Shown here: in pieces, positions 35,071 to 49,415 of the stretch
Layout: the number at the start of each line of letters is the position of its first letter
How positions within the stretch are numbered: the first letter of the stretch is position 1
Origin: Hydractinia symbiolongicarpus
Lineage: Eukaryota > Cnidaria > Hydrozoa > Anthoathecata > Hydractiniidae
NCBI RefSeq assembly: GCF_029227915.1
Contig: NC_079875.1
Span: forward strand, 2,666,001-2,730,000
Direction: 5' to 3'
Length of the DNA stretch: 64,000 nt
Position numbers and translations under genes: made by a program
The notes under the pieces: generated by a model
What the model was told of the DNA's origin: nothing
The model's input: only the letters and a program-made list of their open reading frames with translations
The model's database searches: none

Positions 35071-37523
35071 GCCATACAACATAGTAATATCAGAAAAATA
35101 TCGCTAAATACATGTTGGCACGAATATGTGACCCAACCGTTGTAACTCAAACGGACTGACACCTTTAGAAAGTCAGTGAAATGTTGTAATTGAAACTGCA
35201 TTCTATTTCTTCAGCGCGCAATAACTGCTAGGATTGGTACCACAGTAAAAAAACACTTATTAATCTAAATTTTTAAATGAAGCGCTACCACAGCGTCCAT
35301 TGTAATCGCTGAGTTCCGGCAATCATGTCAAATTAAGAAAAATGTAATTTCTTGGAGTCCAATTTTCTCATTTATCACATTTATCAGGTCTCAGTCCAAA
35401 GTTAGTTTAATTATGTCCCACAGTCAATCGTTTCATTGTTAAAAGCGATGCAACCTAGTAATATCAGAAAATATCGCTAAATGCATGTTGGTACCAATAT
35501 GTGACCCAACCGTTGTAACTCAAACGAACTGACACCGTTAGAAAGTCAATGAAATGTAGATTTTGAAACTGTCGGTATTTCTTCAGCGCGCGATAACTTC
35601 TAGGATTGGTCCCACAGTAAAGAATGACTTATTAACCTAAATTTTTAAATGAAGCGCTACCACAGCGCCCAGTGTAATCGCTGAGTTCCGGCAATCATGT
35701 CAAATTAAGAAGAATGATATTTCTTGGAGTCCAAATTTCCCATTTATCACATTGACCAGGTCACAGTCCAAAGTTAGTTCAATTAAGTCCCACAGTCAAT
35801 CGTTTCACTGTTAAAAGCGATGCAACCTAGTAATATCAGATAAATATCGCTAAATACATGTTGGTACCAATATGTGACCCAACCGTTGTAACTCAAACGG
35901 ACTGACACCGTTAGAAAGTCAATGAAATGTAGTTTTTGAAACTGTCGGTATTTTTTCAGCGCGCGATAACTTCTAGGATTGGTCCCACGGTAAAGAATGA
36001 CTTATTAATCTAAATTTTTAAATGAAGCGCTACCACAGCGCCCAGTGTAATCGCTGAGTTCCGGCAATCATGTCAAATTAAGAAGTATGTTATTTCTTGG
36101 AATCCAAATTTCCTATTTATCACATTGACCAGGTCACAGTCCAAAGTTAGTTCAATTAAGTCCCACAGTCAATCGTTTCACTGTTAAAAGCGATGCAACC
36201 TAGTAATATCAGATAAATATCGCTAAATACATGTTGGTACGAATATGTGACCCAACCGTTTTAACTCAAACGGACTGACACTGTTTGAAAGTCAGTAAAA
36301 TGTAGTATTTCAAACTGTCTCTCTTTCTTCAGCGCGCGCTAACGGCTAGGATTGGTCCCACAGTAAAAAATGACTTTTTTATCTTAATTTTTAATTGAAG
36401 CGCTACCACAGCGCCCAGTGTAATCGCTGAGGTTCGGCAATAATTTCAAACTAGGAAGAATGTTATTTCTTGGAGTCCAAATATCTCACTTTCACATTTA
36501 TAAGGTCACAGTGCATAATGAGTTCAATTAAGTTCCACAGACAATCGCTTCTCTGTTAAAAGCCATACAACATATTAATATCAGAAAAATATCGCTATAT
36601 ACATGTTGGTATGAATATGTGACCCAATCGTTAAAACTCAAACGGACTAACACCGTTAGAAAGTCAGTAAAATGTATTATTTGAAACTGTCTCTATTTCT
36701 TCAGAGCACGCTAACGGCTAGGATTGGTCCCACAGTAAAAAATGACTTTTTTAGCTTAATTTTTAATTGCAGGGCTACCACAGCGCCCAGTGTAATCGCT
36801 AAGTTCCGGTAATCATGTCAAATTAAGAAGAATGTTATTTCTTGGACTCCAATTTTCTCATTTATTACATTTATCAGGTCACAGTCCAAAGTTAGTTCAA
36901 TTAAGTCCCACAGTCAATCGTTTCATTGTTAAAAGCGATGCAACCTAGTCATCCCAGAAAAATATCGGTAAATACATGTTGGTAGCAATATGTGACCCAA
37001 CCGTTGTAACGCAAATGTACTGACACCGTTAGAAAGGCAATGAAATGTAGTTTTTGAAACTGTCGGTATTTCTTCAGCGTGCGATAACTTCTAGGAGTGG
37101 TCCCACAGTAAAGAATGACTTATTACTCTAAATTTTTAAATGAAGCGCTACCAAAGCGGCAAGTGTAATCGCTGAGTTCCGGCAAACATTTCAAATTAAG
37201 AAGAATGTTATTTCTTGGAGTCCGATTATCTCACTTTCACATTTATAATGTTACAGTGCATAATGAGTTCAATTAAGGTCCACAGTCAATTGCTTCACTG
37301 TTAAAAGCCATACAACATAGTAATATCAGAAAAATATCGCTAAATACATGTTGGCACGAATATGTGACCCAACCGTAGTAACTCAAACGGACTGACAACT
37401 TTAGAAAGTCAGTGAAATGTAGTACTTGAAACTGTCTTTATTTCTTCAGCGCGCGATAACGGCTAGGATTGGTCCCACAGTAAAGAATGACTTATTTATG
37501 TAAATTCTTAAATAAAGCGCTAC
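35070..37523. repeat. Mosaic zone of monomers, copy 1
   Basis: Monomer starts 35289, 35661, 36034, 36407, 36779 and 37152, preceded by the end of 34915. The run 36407-36779-37152 resembles 31934-32306-32679 (twelve monomers, about 4,473 bp, earlier), suggesting a larger faded HOR. The monomer at 37,152 starts as the aaagcggcaag type and then changes to the cactttcacatttataatg type. No gene is seen. Confidence 0.82.
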
Positions 37524-39760
37524 CACAGCGCCCAGTGTAATCGCTGAGTTCCGGCAATCACGTCTAATTAAGAACAATGTTATTTCTTGGAGTTCAAATG
37601 TCTCATTTATCCCATTTATCAGGTCTCAGTCCAAAGTTAGTTTAATTATGTCCCACAGTCAATCGTTTCATTGATAAAAGCGATGCAACCTAGTAATATC
37701 AGAAAAATATCGCTAAATGCATGTTGGTACCAATATGTGACCCAACCGTTGTAACTCAAACGAACTGACACCGTTAGAAAGTCAATGAAATGTAGATTTT
37801 GAAACTGTCGGTATTTCTTCAGCGCGCGATAACTTCTAGGATTGGTCCCACAGTAAAGAATGACTTATTAATCTAAATTTTTAAATGAAGCGCTACCACA
37901 GCGCCCAGTGTAATCACTGAGTTCCGGCAATCATGTCAAATTAAGAAGAATGATATTTCTTGGAGTCCAAATTTCCCATTTATCACATTGACCAGGTCAC
38001 AGTCCAAAGTTAGTTCAATTAAGTCCCACAGTCAATCGCTTCACTGTTAAAAGCGATGAAACCTGGTAATATCAGAAAAATATCGCTAAATGCATGTTGG
38101 TACCAATATGTGACCCAACCGTTGTAACTCAAACAAACTGACACCGTTAGAAAGTCAATGAAATGTAGATTTTGAAACTGTCGGTATTTCTTCAGCGCGC
38201 GATAACTTCTAGGATTGGTCCCACAGTAAAGAATGACTTATTAATCTAAATTTTTAAATGAAGCGCTACCACAGCGCCCAGTGTAATCGCTGAGTTCCGG
38301 CAATCATGTCAAATTAAGAAGAATGATATTTCTTGGAGTCCAAATTTCCCATTTATCACATTGACCAGGTCACAGTCCAAAGTTAGTTCAATTAAGTCCC
38401 ACAGTCAATCGTTTCACTGTTAAAAGCGATGCAACCTAGTAATATCAGATAAATATCGCTAAATACATGTTGGTACCAATATGTGACCCAACCGTTGTAA
38501 CTCAAACGGACTGACATTGTTAGAAAGTCAATGAAATGTAGTTTTTGAAACTGTCGGTATTTTTTCAGTGCGCGATAACTTCTAGGATTGGTCCCACAGT
38601 AAAGAATGACTTATTAATCTAAATTTTTAAATGAAGCGCTACCACAGCGCCCAGTGTAATCGCTGAGTTCCGGCAATCATGTCAAATTAAGAAGTATGTT
38701 ATTTCTTGGAATCAAAATTTCCCATTTATCACATTGACCAGGTCACAGTCCAAAGTTAGTTCAATTAAGTCCCACAGTCAATCGTTTCACTGTTAAAAGC
38801 GATGCAACCTAGTAATATCAGATAAATATCGCTAAATACATGTTGGTACGAATATGTGACCCAACCGTTGTAACTCAAACGGACTGACACCGTTAGAAAG
38901 TCAGTAAAATACGGTATTTGAAACTGTCTCTCTTTCTTCAGCGCGCGATAACTTCTAGGATTTGTCCCACAGTAAAAAATGACTTTTTTATCTTAATTTT
39001 TAATTGAAGCGCTACCACAGCGCCCAGTGTAATCGCTGAGGTTGGGCAATCATATCAAATTAAGAAGAATGTTATTTCTTGGAGTCCAATTGTCTCACTT
39101 TCCCATTTATAAGGTCACAGTCCATAATCAGTTCAATTAAGTTCCACAGTCAATCGCTTCACTGTTAAATGCCATGCAACATAGTAATATCAAAAAAATA
39201 TCGGTAAATACATGTTGGCACGAATATGTGACCCAACCGTTGTAGCTCAATTGGACTGACACCGTTAGAAAGTCAATGAAATGTAGTTTTTGAAACTGTC
39301 GGTATTTCTTCAGCGCGCGATAACTTCTAGGATTGGTCCCACAGTAAAAAATGACTTATTAATCTAAATTTTTAAATGAAGCGCTACCACAGCGCCCAGT
39401 GTAATCGCTGAGTTCCGGCAATCATGTCAAATAAAGAAGAATGTTATTTCTTGGACTCCAATTTTCTCATTTATCCCATTTATCAGGTCTCAGTCCAAAG
39501 TTAGTTTAATTATGTCCCACAGTCAATCGTTTCATTGTTAAAAGCGATGCAACCTAGTATAATCAGAAAAATATCGCTAAATGCATGTTGGTACCAATAT
39601 GTGACACAACCGTTGTAGCTCAAACGGACTGACACCGTTAGAAAGTCAATGAAATGTAGTTTTTGAAACTGTCTCTATTTCTTCAGCGCGCGATAACGGC
39701 TAGGATTGGTCCCACAGTAAAGAATGACTTATTTATGTAAATTCTTAAATAAAGCGCTAC
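37524..39760. repeat. 2,237-bp hexamer HOR, unit 1
   Basis: Monomers 37524, 37897, 38270, 38643, 39016 and 39388. The set recurs from 39,761. Shared marks include cacgtctaattaagaaca in the first, gaatgatatttcttgg in the second and third, and gaggttgggcaatcat in the fifth. The copies differ by scattered substitutions and a 1-bp length difference. Confidence 0.9.
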
Positions 39761-41996
39761 CACAGCGCCCAGTGTAATCGCTGAGTTCCGGCAATCACGT
39801 CTAATTAAGAACAATTTTATTTCTTGGAGTTCAAATGTCTCATTTATCCCATTTATCAGGTCTCAGTCCAAAGTTAGTTTAATTATGTCCCACAGTCAAT
39901 CGTTTCATTGATAAAAGCGATGCAACCTAGTAATATCAGAAAAATATCGCTAAATGCATGTTGGTACCAATATGTGACCCAACCGTTGTAACTCAAACGA
40001 ACTGACACCGTTAGAAAGTCAATGAAATGTAGATTTTGAAACTGTCGGCATTTCTTCAGCGCGCGATAACTTCTAGGATTGGTCCCACAGTAAAAAATGA
40101 CTTATTAATCTAAATTTTTAAATGAAGCGCTACCACAGCGCCCAGTGTAATCGCTGAGTTCCGGCAATCATGTCAAATTAAGAAGAATGATATTTCTTGG
40201 AGTCCAAATTTCCCATTTATCACATTGACCAGGTCACAGTCCAAAGTTAGTTCAATTAAGTCCCACAGTCAATCGTTTCACTGTTAAAAGCGATGCAACC
40301 TAGTAATATCAGAAAAATATCGCTAAATGCATGTTGGTACCAATATGTGACCCAACCGTTGTAACTCAAACGAACTGACACCGTTAGAAAGTCAATGAAA
40401 TGTAGATTTTGAAACTGTCGGTATTTCTTCAGCGCGCGATAACTTCTAGGATTGGTCCCACAGTAAAGAATGACTTATTAATCTAAATTTTTAAATGAAG
40501 CGCTACCACAGCGCCCAGTGTAATCGCTGAGTTCCGGCAATCATGTCAAATTAAGAAGAATGACATTTCTTGGAGTCCAAATTTCCCATTTATCACATTG
40601 ACCAGGTCACAGTCCAAAGTTAGTTCAATTAAGTCCCACAGTCAATCGTTTCACTGTTAAAAGCGATGCAACCTAGTAATATCAGATAAATATCGCTAAA
40701 TACATGTTGGTACCAATATGTGACCCAACCGTTGTAACTCAAACGGACTGACACCGTTAGAAAGTCAATGAAATGTAGTTTTTGAAACTGTCGGTATTTT
40801 TTCAGTGCGCGATAACTTCTAGGATTGGTCCCACAGTAAAGAATGACTTATTAATCTAAATTTTTAAATGAAACGCTACCACAGCGCCCAGTGTAATCGC
40901 TGAGTTCCGGCAATCATGTCAAATTAAGAAGTATGTTATTTCTTGGAATCCAAATTTCCCATTTATCACATTGACCAGGTCACAGTCCAAAGTTAGTTCA
41001 ATTAAGTCCCACAGTCAATCGTTTCACTGTTAAAAGCGATGCAACCTAGTAATATCAGATAAATATCGCTAAATACATGTTGGTACGAATATGTGACCCA
41101 ACCGTTGTAACTCAAACGGACTGACACCGTTAGAAAGTCAGTAAAATGTAGTATTTGAAACTGTCTCTCTTTCTTCAGCGCGCGCTAACGGCTAGGATTG
41201 GTCCCACAGTAAAAATGACTTTTTTATCTTAATTTTTAATTGAGGCGCTACCACAGCGCCCAGTGTAATCGCTGAGGTTGGGCAATCATATCAAATTAAG
41301 AAGAATGTTCTTTCTTGGAGTCCAATTGTCTCACTTTCCCATTTATAAGATCACAGTCCATAATCAGTTCAATTAAGTTCCACAGTCAATCGCTTCACTG
41401 TTAAAAGCCATGCAACACAGTAATATCAAAAAAATATCGGTAAATACATGTTGGCACGAATATGTGACCCAACCGTTGTAACTCAAATGTACTGACACCG
41501 TTAGAAAGGCAATGAAATTTAGTTTTTGAAACTGTCGGTATTTCTTCAGCGCGCGATAACTTCTAGGATTGGTCCCACAGTAAAAAATAACTTATTAATC
41601 TAAATTTTTAAATGAAGCGCTACCACAGCGCCCAGTGTAATCGCTGAGTTCCGGCAATCATGTCAAATAAAGAAGAATGTTATTTCTTGGACTCCAATTT
41701 TCTCATTTATCCCATTTATCAGGTCTCAGTCCAAAGTTAGTTTAATTATGTCCCACAGTCACTCGTTTCATTGTTAAAAGCGATGCAACCTAGTAATATC
41801 AGAAAAATATCGCTAAATGCATGTTGGTACCAATATGTGACCCAACCGTTGTAGCTCAAACGGACTGACACCGTTACAAAGTCAATGAAATGTAGTTTTT
41901 GAAACTGTCGGTATTTCTTCAGCGCGCGATGACTTCTAGGATTGGTCCCACAGTAAAGAGTGACTTAATAATCTAAATTTTTAAATGAAGCGCTGC
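39761..41996. repeat. 2,237-bp hexamer HOR, unit 2
   Basis: Monomers 39761, 40134, 40507, 40880, 41252 and 41624 reproduce the preceding unit. Differences seen include gaacaatttta for gaacaatgtta, gaatgacattt (about 40,557) for gaatgatattt, and a gtaaaaatgac one-base loss near 41,210. The last monomer is closely related to the following one at 41,997. Confidence 0.9.
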
Positions 41997-42517
41997 CACA
42001 GCGCCCAGTGTAATCGCTGAGCTCCGGCAATCATGTCAAATTAAGAAGAATGTTATTTCTTGGAGTCCAAATTTCCCATTTATCACATTGACCAGGTCAC
42101 AGTCCAAAGTTAGTTCAATTAAATCCCACAGTCAATCGTTTCACTGTTAAAAGCGATGCAACCTAGTATTATCAGATAAATATCGCTAAATACATGTTGG
42201 TACGAATATGTGAACCAACCGTTGTATCTCAAACGGACTGACACCGTTAGAAAGGCAATGAAATGCAGTTTTTGAAACTGTCGGTATTTCTTCAGCGCGC
42301 GATAACTTCTAGGATTGGTCCCACAGTAAAAGTTAACTTATTAATCTAAATTTTTAAATGAAGCGCTACCACAGCGCCCAGTGTAATCGCTGAGTTCCTG
42401 CAATCATGTCAAATAAAAAAGAATGTTATTTCTTGAATTCCAATTTTCTCATTTATCCCATTTATCAGGTCTCAGTCCAAAGTTAGTTTAATTATGTCCC
42501 ACAGTCACTCGTTTCAT
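41997..42517. repeat. Right end of macro-repeat copy 1
   Basis: The monomer at 41997 and the left part of the one at 42370. They belong to the ataacttctagg / catttatcccatttatcagg group. At about 42,518-42,540 the second monomer passes into sequence matching 13,521 onwards, which is the junction with the next 30-kb copy. Confidence 0.85.
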
Positions 42518-43859
42518 TGTTAAAAGCGATGCAACCTAGTAATATCAGATAAATATCGCTAAATACATGTTGGTACGAATATGTGACCCAACCGTTGTAA
42601 CTCGAACGGACTGACACCGTTAGAAAGTCAATGAAATGTGATTTTTGAAACTGTCGCTATTTCTTCAGCGCACGATAACGGCTAGGATTGGTCCCACAGT
42701 AAAAATTGACTTATTAGTCTAAATATTTAAATGAAGTGCTACCACACCGCCCAGTGTAATCGCTGAGTTCCGGCAATCCTGTCAAATTAGGAAGAATGTT
42801 ATTTCTTGGATTCCAATTTTCTCATTTATCACATTTATCAGGTCACAGTCCAAAGTTAGCTCAATTAAGTCCCACAGCCAATCGTTTCACTGTTAAAAGC
42901 GATGCAACCTAGTAATATCAGATAAATATCGCTAAATACATGTTGGTACGAATATGTGACCCAACCGTTGTAACTCAAACAGACTGACACTGTTAGAAAG
43001 TCAATGAAGTGTAGTTTTTGAAACTGCCGGTATTTATTCAGCGCGCGATAACGGATTGGATTGGTCCCACAGTAAAGAATGATTTATTTATCTATATTTT
43101 TAAATGAAACGCTACCACAGCTCTCAGTGTAATCGCTGAGTTCCGGCAATCACGTCAAATTAAGAAGAATGTTGTTTCTTGGAGTCCAATTTTCCCATTT
43201 ATCACATTTATCAGGTCACAGTCCAAAGTTAGTTCAATCAAGTCCCACAGTCAATCGTTTCACTGTTAAAAGCGATGCAACCTAGTAATATCAGATAAAT
43301 ATCGCTAAATACATGTTGGTACGAATATGTGACCTAAACGTTGTACCTTAAACGGACTGACACCGTTAGAAAGTCAATGAAATGTAGTTTTTGAAACTGT
43401 CCCTCTTTCTTCCGCGCTCTATAACGGATAGGATTTGTTCCACAGTAAAGAATGACTTATTTATCTAACATTTTAAATGAAGCGCTACCAGGCGCCCAGT
43501 GTAATCGCGAGTTCCGGCAATCACGTCAAATTAAGAAGAATGTTATTTCTGGGAGTCCAATTTTCTCATTTATCACATTTATCAGGTCACAGTCCAAAGA
43601 TAGATCAATTAGGTACCACAGTCAATCGTTTCACTGTTAAAAGCGATGCAACCTAGTAATATCAGATAAATATCGCTAAATACATGTTGGTACGAATATG
43701 TGACCCAACCGTTGTAACTCGAACAGACTGACACTGTTAGAAAGTCAATGAAATGTAGTTTTTGAAACTGTCGGTATTTCTTCAGCGCACGATAACGGAT
43801 AGGATTGGTCCCACAGTAAAGAATGATTTATTTATCTATATTTTTAAATGAAGCGCTAC

Positions 43860-46824
43860 CACAGATCCCAGTGTAATCGCTCAGTTCCGGCAATCACGTC
43901 AAATTAAGAAGAATGTTATTTCTTAGAGTCCAATTGTCTCATTTATCACTTTTATCCGGTCAAAGTGCAAAGTTAGTTCAATTAAGTCCCACAGTCAATC
44001 GTTTCATTGTTAAAAGCGATTCAACCTAGTAATCTCACAAAATCATCGCTAAATACATGTTGGTACCAATATGTGACCCAACCGTTGTAACTCAAATGGA
44101 CTGACACCGTTAGAAAGTCAATAAAATGTAGTTTTTGGAACTGTCGGTATTTCTTCAGCGCGCGATAACGGCTAGAATTAGTCCAACAGTAAAGAATGAC
44201 TTATTAATCTTAATTTTTAAATGAAGCGCTACCACAGCGCCCAGTGTAATCGCTGAGTTTCGGCAATCCTGTCAAATTAAGAAGAATGTTATTTCTTAGA
44301 GTCCAATTGTCTCCTTTATCAAATTTATCAGGTCACAGTCCAAAGTTAGTTCAATTAAGTCCCTCAGTCAATCGTTTCATTGTTAAAAGCGATGCAACCT
44401 AGTAATATCAGATACATATCGCTAAATACATGTTGGTACGAATATGTGACCCAACCGTTGTAACTCAAACGGACTGACACCGTTAGAAAGTCAATGAAAT
44501 GTGGTTTTTGAAACTGTCGCTATTTCTTCAGCTCGCGATAACGGCTAGGATTGGTCCCACAGTAAAAAATGACTTATTAGTCTAAATTTTTAAATGAAGC
44601 GCTACCACACCGCCCAGTGTAATCAAATTAAGAAGAATGTAATTTCTTGGATTCCAATTTTCTCATTTATCACATTTATCAGGTCACAGTCCAAAGTTAG
44701 CTCAATTAAGTCCCACAGTCAATCGTTTCACTGTTAAAAGCGATGCAACCTAGTAATATCAGATAAATATCGCTAAATACATGTTGGTACGAATATGTGA
44801 CCCAACCGTTGTAACTCAAACAGACTGACACTGTTAGAAAGTCAATGAAATGTAGTTTTTGAAACTGTCGGTATTTCTTCAGCGCGAGATAACGGATAGA
44901 ATTGGTCCCACAGTAAAGAATGATTTATTTATCTATATTTTTAAATGAAGCGCTACCACAGCTCCCAGTGTAATCACTCAGTTCCGGCAATCACGTCAAA
45001 TTAAGAAGAATGTTATTTCTTAGAGTCCAATTGTCTCCTTTATCAAATTTATCAGGTCACAGTCCAAAGTTAGTTCAATTAAGTCCCTCAGTCAATCGTT
45101 TCATTGTTAAAAGCGATGCAACCTAGTAATATCAGATACATATCGCTAAATACATGTTGGTACGAATATGTGACCCAACCGTTGTAACTCAAACGGACTG
45201 ACACCGTTAGAAAGTCAATGAAATGTGGTTTTTAAAACTGTCGCTATTTCTTCAGCGCGCGATAACGGCTAGGATTTGCCCCACAGTAAAAAATGACTTA
45301 TTAGTCTAAATTTTTAAATGAAGCGCTACCACACCGCCCAGTGTAATCGCTGAGTTCCGGCAACCATGTCAAATTAAGAAGTATGTTATTTCTTGGAATC
45401 CAAATTTTCTCACTTATCACATTTATCAGGTCACAGTCCAAAGTTAGCTCAATTAAGTCCCACAGTCAATCGTTTCACTGTTAAAAGCGATGCAACCTAG
45501 TAATATCAGATAAATATCGCTAAATACATGTTGGTACGAATATGTGACCCAACCGTTGTAACTCAAACAGACTGACACTGTTAGAAAGTCAATGAAATGT
45601 AGTTTTTGAAACTGTCGGTATTTCTTCAGCGCGCGATAACGGATAGGATTGGTCCCACAGTAAAGAATGATTTATTTATCTATATTTTTAAATGAAGCGC
45701 TACCACAGCTCCCAGTGTAATCGCTCAGTTCCGGCAATCACGTCAAATTAAGAAGAATGTTATTTCTTAGAGTCCAATTGTCTCATTTATCACTTTTATC
45801 CGGTCACAGTGCAAAGTTAGTTCAATCAAGTCCCACAGTCAATCGTTTCATTGTTAAAAGCGATTCAACCTAGTAATCTCACAAAATCATCGCTAAATAC
45901 ATGTTGGTACGAATATGTGACCCAACCGTTGTAACTCAAACAGACTGACACTGTTAGAAAGTCAATGAAATGTAGTTTTTGAAACTGTCGGTATTTCTTC
46001 AGCGCGATATAACGGATAGAATTGGTCCCACAGTAAAGAATGATTTATTTATCTATATTTTTAAATGAAGCGCTACCACAGCTCCCAGTGTAATCACTCA
46101 GTTCCGGCAATCACGTCAAATTAAGAAGAATGTTATTTCTTAGAGTCCAATTGTCTCCTTTATCAAATTTATCAGGTCACAGTCCAAACTTAGTTCAATT
46201 AAGTCCCTCAGTCAATCGTTTAATTGTTAAAAGCGATGCAACCTAGTAATATCAGATACATATCGCTAAATACATGTTGGTACGAACATGTGACCCAACC
46301 GTTGTAACTCAAACGGACTGACACCGTTAGAAAGTCAATGAAATGTGGTTTTTAAAACTGTCGCTATTTCTTCATCGCGCGATAACGGCTAGGATTTGCC
46401 ACACAGTAAAAAATGACTTATTAGTCTAAATTTTTAAATGAAGCGCTACCACACCGCCCAGTGTAATCGCTGAGTTCCGGCAACCATGTCAAATTAAGAA
46501 GTATGTTATTTCTTGGAATCCAAATTTTCTCATTTATCACATTTATCAGGTCACAGTCCAAAGTTAGCTCAATTAAGTCCCACAGTCAATCGTTTCACTG
46601 TTAAAAGCGATGCAACCTAGTAATATCAGATAAATATCGCTAAATACATGTTGGTACGAATATGTGACCCAACCGTTGTAACATCAAACAGACTGACACT
46701 GTAAGAAAGTCAATGAAATGTAGTTTTTGAAACTGTCGGTATTTCTTCAGCGCGCGATAACGGATAGGATTGGTCCCACAGTAAAGAATGATTTATTTAT
46801 CTATATTTTTAAATGAAGCGCTAC
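43860..46824. repeat. Octamer HOR (2,965 bp), unit 1 of copy 2
   Basis: Monomers 43860, 44233, 44606 (351 bp), 44957, 45330, 45704, 46077 and 46450. It retains one monomer more than the equivalent unit at 14,492-17,083 in copy 1, so it probably shows the ancestral octamer form of this HOR. Confidence 0.9.
45974..46346. repeat. 373-bp monomer absent from copy 1
   Basis: Alignment of copy 2 to copy 1 shifts from offset 29,368 to 29,741 here. 16,605 pairs with 45,973, and 16,606 pairs with 46,347. The segment contains gcgcgatataacgg (about 46,003) and gaacatgtgacc (about 46,285), not seen in copy 1. Confidence 0.9.
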
Positions 46825-49415
46825 CACAGCTCCCAGTGTAATCGCTCAGTTCCGGCAATCACGTCAAATTAAGAAGAATGTTATTTCTTAGAGTCCAATT
46901 GTCTCATTTATCACTTTTATCCGGTCAAAGTGCAAAGTTAGTTCAATTAAGTCCCACAGTCAATCGTTTCATTGTTAAAAGCGATTCAACCTAGTAATCT
47001 CACAAAATCATCGCTAAATACATGTTGGTACCAATATGTGACCCAACCGTTGTAACTCAAATGGACTGACACCGTTAGAAAGTCAATAAAATGTAGTTTT
47101 TGGAACTGTCGGTATTTCTTCAGCGCGCGATAACGGCTAGAATTAGTCCAACAGTAAAGAATGACTTATTAATCTTAATTTTTAAATGAAGCGCTACCAC
47201 AGCGCCCAGTGTAATCGCTGAGTTTCGGCAATCCTGTCAAATTAAGAAGAATGTTATTTCTTAGAGTCCAATTGTCTCCTTTATCAAATTTATCAGGTCA
47301 CAGTCCAAAGTTAGTTCAATTAAGTCCCTCAGTCAATCGTTTCATTGTTAAAAGCGATGCAACCTAGTAATATCAGATACATATCGCTAAATACATGTTG
47401 GTACGAATATGTGACCCAACCGTTGTAACTCAAACGGACTGACACCGTTAGAAAGTCAATGAAATGTGGTTTTTGAAACTGTCGCTATTTCTTCAGCTTG
47501 CGATAACGGCTAGGATTGGTCCCACAGTAAAAAATGACTTATTAGTCTAAATTTTTAAATGAAGCGCTACCACACCGCCCAGTGTAATCAAATTAAGAAG
47601 AATGTAATTTCTTGGATTCCAATTTTCTCATTTATCACATTTATCAGGTCACAGTCCAAAGTTAGCTCAATTAAGTCCCACAGTCAATCGTTTCACTGTT
47701 AAAAGCGATGCAACCTAGTAATATCAGATAAATATCGCTAAATACATGTTGGTACGAATATGTGACCCAACCGTTGTAACTCAAACAGACTGACACTGTT
47801 AGAAAGTCAATGAAATGTAGTTTTTGAAACTGTCGGTATTTCTTCAGCGCGAGATAACGGATAGAATTGGTCCCACAGTAAAGAATGATTTATTTATCTA
47901 TATTTTTAAATGAAGCGCTACCACAGCTCCCAGTGTAATCACTCAGTTCCGGCAATCACGTCAAATTAAGAAGAATGTTATTTCTTAGAGTCCAATTGTC
48001 TCCTTTATCAAATTTATCAGGTCACAGTCCAAAGTTAGTTCAATTAAGTCCCTCAGTCAATCGTTTCATTGTTAAAAGCGATGCAATCTAGTAATATCAG
48101 ATACATATCGCTAAATACATGTTGGTACGAATATGTGACCCAACCGTTGTAACTCAAACGGACTGACACCGTTAGAAAGTCAATGAAATGTGGTTTTTAA
48201 AACTGTCGCTATTTCTTCAGCGCGCGATAACGGCTAGGATTTGCCCCACAGTAAAAAATGACTTATTAGTCTAAATTTTTAAATGAAGCGCTACCACACC
48301 GCCCAGTGTAATCGCTGAGTTCCGGCAACCATGTCAAATTAAGAAGTATGTTATTTCTTGGAATCCAAATTTTCTCACTTATCACATTTATCAGGTCACA
48401 GTCCAAAGTTAGCTCAATTAAGTCCCACAGTCAATCGTTTCACTGTTAAAAGCGATGCAACCTAGTAATATCAGATAAATATTGCTAAATACATGTTGGT
48501 ACGAATATGTGACCCAACCGTTGTAACTCAAACAGACTGACACTGTTAGAAAGTCAATGAAATGTAGTTTTTGAAACTGTCGGTATTTCTTCAGCGCGCT
48601 ATAACGGATAGGATTGGTCCCACAGTAAAGAATGATTTATTTATCTATATTTTTAAATGAAGCGCTACCACAGCTCCCAGTGTAATCGCTCAGTTCCGGC
48701 AATCACGTCAAATTAAGAAGAATGTTATTTCTTAGAGTCCAATTGTCTCATTTATCACTTTTATCCGGTCACAGTGCAAAGTTAGTTTAATCAAGTCCCA
48801 CAGTCAATCGTTTCATTGTTAAAAGCGATTCAACCTAGTAATCTCACAAAATCATCGCTAAATACATGTTGGTACGAATATGTGACCCAACCGTTGTAAC
48901 TCAAACAGACTGACACTGTTAGAAAGTCAATGAAATGTAGTTTTTGAAACTGTCGGTATTTCTTCAGCGCGAGATAACGGATAGAATTGGTCCCACAGTA
49001 AAGAATGATTTATTTATCTATATTTTTAAATGAAGCGCTACCACAGCTCCCAGTGTAATCACTCAGTTCCGGCAATCACGTCAAATTAAGAAGAATGTTA
49101 TTTCTTAGAGTCCAATTGTCTCCTTTATCAAATTTATCAGGTCACAGTCCAAACTTAGTTCAATTAAGTCCCTCAGTCAATCGTTTAATTGTTAAAAGCG
49201 ATGCAACCTAGTAATATCAGATAAATATCGCTAAATACATGTTGGTACGAATATGTGACCCAACCGTTGTAACATCAAACAGACTGACACTGTAAGAAAG
49301 TCAATGAAATGTAGTTTTTGAAACTGTCGGTATTTCTTCAGCGCGCGATAACGGATAGGATTGGTCCCACAGTAAAGAATGATTTATTTATCTATATTTT
49401 TAAATGAAGCGCTAC
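46825..49415. repeat. Heptamer HOR (2,591 bp), unit 2 of copy 2
   Basis: Matches 17,084-19,674 at offset 29,741, including the gcttgcgataacgg variant (about 47,495), the 351-bp monomer at 47,571 and the chimeric last monomer with gtaacatcaaacag. Confidence 0.92.

Larger units (their letters stand above)
13521..42517. repeat. ~29-kb macro-repeat, copy 1
   Basis: This segment is followed by a second, nearly identical copy starting at about 42,518. The pairing was established by matching distinctive monomers: gtgatttttg at 13,641 pairs with 42,638 (offset 28,997), the 351-bp monomers pair at 29,368 or 29,741, and the a-run monomer near 33,785 pairs with about 63,899 (offset 30,114). The left edge is defined by the shared change to tttcactgtt at about 13,521/42,518. 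Contents are given as sub-blocks. Confidence 0.9.
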
